Assembly: GCF_019803445.1 (NCBI RefSeq) | Contig: NZ_CP081844.1 | Span: 2,430,501 to 2,494,500 of the forward strand | DNA: 64,000 bases | Reading direction: 5' to 3' | Source of the DNA: Caenibius sp. WL | GTDB lineage: Bacteria > Pseudomonadota > Alphaproteobacteria > Sphingomonadales > Sphingomonadaceae | In this document: piece by piece, positions 62,680 through 64,000 of the stretch | Position numbering within the stretch: the stretch's first letter is position 1 | Layout: each line of letters begins with the position of its first letter | The notes under the pieces: model-generated | Seen by the model: the letters and a program-made list of their open reading frames with translations, nothing else | Told to the model about the DNA's origin: nothing | The model's database searches: none | Made by a program: the position numbers and the translations under genes

Positions 62680-64000
62680 ATGGCGCAACCCCCTATTCTC
62701 AGTTGGGAAGGCCTCGGGCTCATTCAGGGCGCGGGCTGGCTTTTTCAGGATATCGACCTCCACATCGCACCGCGTGATCGGCTGGCGCTGATCGGGCGCA
62801 ACGGTGCGGGCAAGACGACGCTGCTCAAACTGATCGCCAATCATATCGATGCGGACAAGGGCAAGCGCACCGTGCAGCCCGGCACCCGCGTGGTGATGCT
62901 GGAGCAGGAGCCAGACTTTTCCGGTTGCGAGACTCTGCTCGATTTCGCGCTCCACGGCGCGGATGCCCCGGCGCAGCACGAAGTGGAAGCGATTGCCGGG
63001 CAGATCGGCATCGACCTGTCGCGCACAGCGGCCAACGCCAGCGGCGGGGAAAAACGCCGCGCCGCGCTCGCCCGCGCACTGGCGATGGAGCCCGACCTGC
63101 TGTTGCTGGACGAGCCGACCAACCACCTTGATCTCGCCGCGATCGACTGGCTGGAAGACTGGCTGGGCCGCTACAACGGCGCGTTCGTGGTCATCAGTCA
63201 TGACCGCACGTTCCTCACCCGGCTGACCCGTGCGACGCTGTGGATCGACCGCGGCTCACTGCGGCGCAAGGAAGTCGGCTTCGGCGGCTACGAAGCGTGG
63301 GAAGAACAGGTTTTCGCCGAAGAGGCGCGCGCGGCCGAAAAGCTCGATGCCAAGCTCAAGATCGAAGCCCACTGGCTCGAACGCGGCGTCACCGCGCGGC
63401 GCAAGCGCAATCAGGGCCGCCTGGAAAAACTCTACGCCATGCGCGCCCAGCGCGCCGCGATGCTGACCCCCACCGGCAATGCCAAGCTGGCGCTGGCCAA
63501 CGACGATTCGAAAACCAAGTCGGTGATCGTGGCCGAACACGTCACCAAGCGTTTCGGCGCGGGAGAGACAGCGCGCACGATCATCAAGGATTTCTCTCTG
63601 CGTATCCAGCGGGGCGACCGGATCGGCGTGGTCGGATCGAACGGCGCGGGCAAATCCACGCTGCTTAAGCTGCTGACCGGCGAACTGGCGCCCGATGAAG
63701 GGACAGTTACACTGTCCAAAACGCTGAACGGGATCATGATCGATCAGCAGCGCAGCCTGCTTTCGCCCGAAAAAACGGTGCGTCAGATATTGGCCGAAGG
63801 CGGCGACTGGATCGACGTGCAGGACACGCGCAAGCACATCCAGGGCTACCTCAAGGAATTCCTGTTCGATCCCGCCATCGTCGATATGAAAGTGGGCGTG
63901 CTCTCGGGCGGCGAACGCTCGCGCCTGCTGCTGGCGCGCGAATTCGCCCGCAAATCGAACCTGCTGGTGCTGGACGAGCCGACCAACGATCTCGATCTCG
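62680..64000 (+). CDS. ABC-F family ATPase, Uup-like, partial (runs off the window)
   Basis: The first 440 codons. Two ABC domains: Walker A LIGRNGAGKTTLLKL with signature NASGGEKRR and Walker B LLLLDEPTNHLDL, then after a linker a second Walker A VVGSNGAGKSTLLKL with LSGGERSRLLLAR and Walker B LVLDEPTNDLDL. No membrane helices. ABC-F proteins act on ribosomes; the domain order and the linker with GERGVTARRKRNQGRL-type charged helices fit Uup. Another ATG at 62668 is in frame. Residues past 64000 are missing. Confidence 0.92.
   Translation, partial: MAQPPILSWEGLGLIQGAGWLFQDIDLHIAPRDRLALIGRNGAGKTTLLKLIANHIDADKGKRTVQPGTRVVMLEQEPDFSGCETLLDFALHGADAPAQHEVEAIAGQIGIDLSRTAANASGGEKRRAALARALAMEPDLLLLDEPTNHLDLAAIDWLEDWLGRYNGAFVVISHDRTFLTRLTRATLWIDRGSLRRKEVGFGGYEAWEEQVFAEEARAAEKLDAKLKIEAHWLERGVTARRKRNQGRLEKLYAMRAQRAAMLTPTGNAKLALANDDSKTKSVIVAEHVTKRFGAGETARTIIKDFSLRIQRGDRIGVVGSNGAGKSTLLKLLTGELAPDEGTVTLSKTLNGIMIDQQRSLLSPEKTVRQILAEGGDWIDVQDTRKHIQGYLKEFLFDPAIVDMKVGVLSGGERSRLLLAREFARKSNLLVLDEPTNDLDL

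Overview
This window reads as an ordinary chromosomal core segment of a high-GC alphaproteobacterium of the Sphingomonadales (Novosphingobium/Sphingobium-like). The evidence for that placement is the gene order and the gene set: dapF-mtaB-ftsY-yciB, rpsB-tsf-pyrH-frr-uppS-cdsA-dxr-rseP-bamA-skp-fabZ-rpmE, a small SRP RNA next to dnaX, an NDUFS4-like complex I subunit, a System I cytochrome c maturation cluster, and dispersed repeats with a GAGCCTGTCGAAG core. The bam cluster goes directly from skp to fabZ to rpmE with no lpxD, lpxA or lpxB, as expected for sphingomonads that replaced LPS with glycosphingolipids.

Layout. 1-5.2 kb: the start of trxB, an alpha/beta hydrolase, a low-GC two-gene exopolysaccharide-like cassette (outer-membrane barrel plus family 2 glycosyltransferase) and a DUF4403 lipoprotein. 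5.4-6.1 kb: a small membrane protein behind an EcfG-type stress promoter, a broken tyrosine-recombinase tail and tRNA-Met. 6.2-13.5 kb: fatty acid and wall genes (acpP, fabF, mltG), aspS, and the coupled pair rnd-oxyR. 13.5-21.7 kb: pgsA, an LplT-like transporter, an EVE protein, a 2OG-Fe(II) oxygenase, then the dapF-mtaB-ftsY-yciB operon and a PuuD-like membrane protein. 21.7-28.6 kb: kup and ccmCDEFGHI. 28.8-40.9 kb: tRNA-His, a prolyl-hydroxylase-like enzyme, rpmE and the large minus-strand envelope/translation cluster. 40.9-45.5 kb: a 447-base intergenic region with a LexA-type box and DnaA-like boxes in front of a small membrane protein gene, then psd-pssA, a phosphotransferase, an SDR and tRNA-Tyr. 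45.6-54.8 kb: rlmB, a lipoprotein, HU, lon with a heat-shock-like promoter, a PEP-CTERM protein, ybaB-dnaX, the SRP RNA and the complex I subunit. 54.8-64 kb: hrpB, a polyprenyl diphosphate synthase, chorismate mutase, a PepSY/response regulator/histidine kinase group, a SIMPL protein, repeats and the start of an ABC-F ATPase.

Functionally, most genes serve envelope building (isoprenoid precursor and carrier synthesis by dxr and uppS, phospholipids by cdsA, pgsA, psd and pssA, outer-membrane insertion by bamA and skp), translation, respiration, and stress control. The most promising new biology is the small gene at 41367, whose leader region carries a TTGACA element, an alphaproteobacterial LexA direct repeat and three DnaA-like boxes spaced exactly 11 bases apart. 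It is a candidate for an undescribed SOS- or replication-linked membrane regulator, for instance a division inhibitor. The evidence is sequence pattern only.
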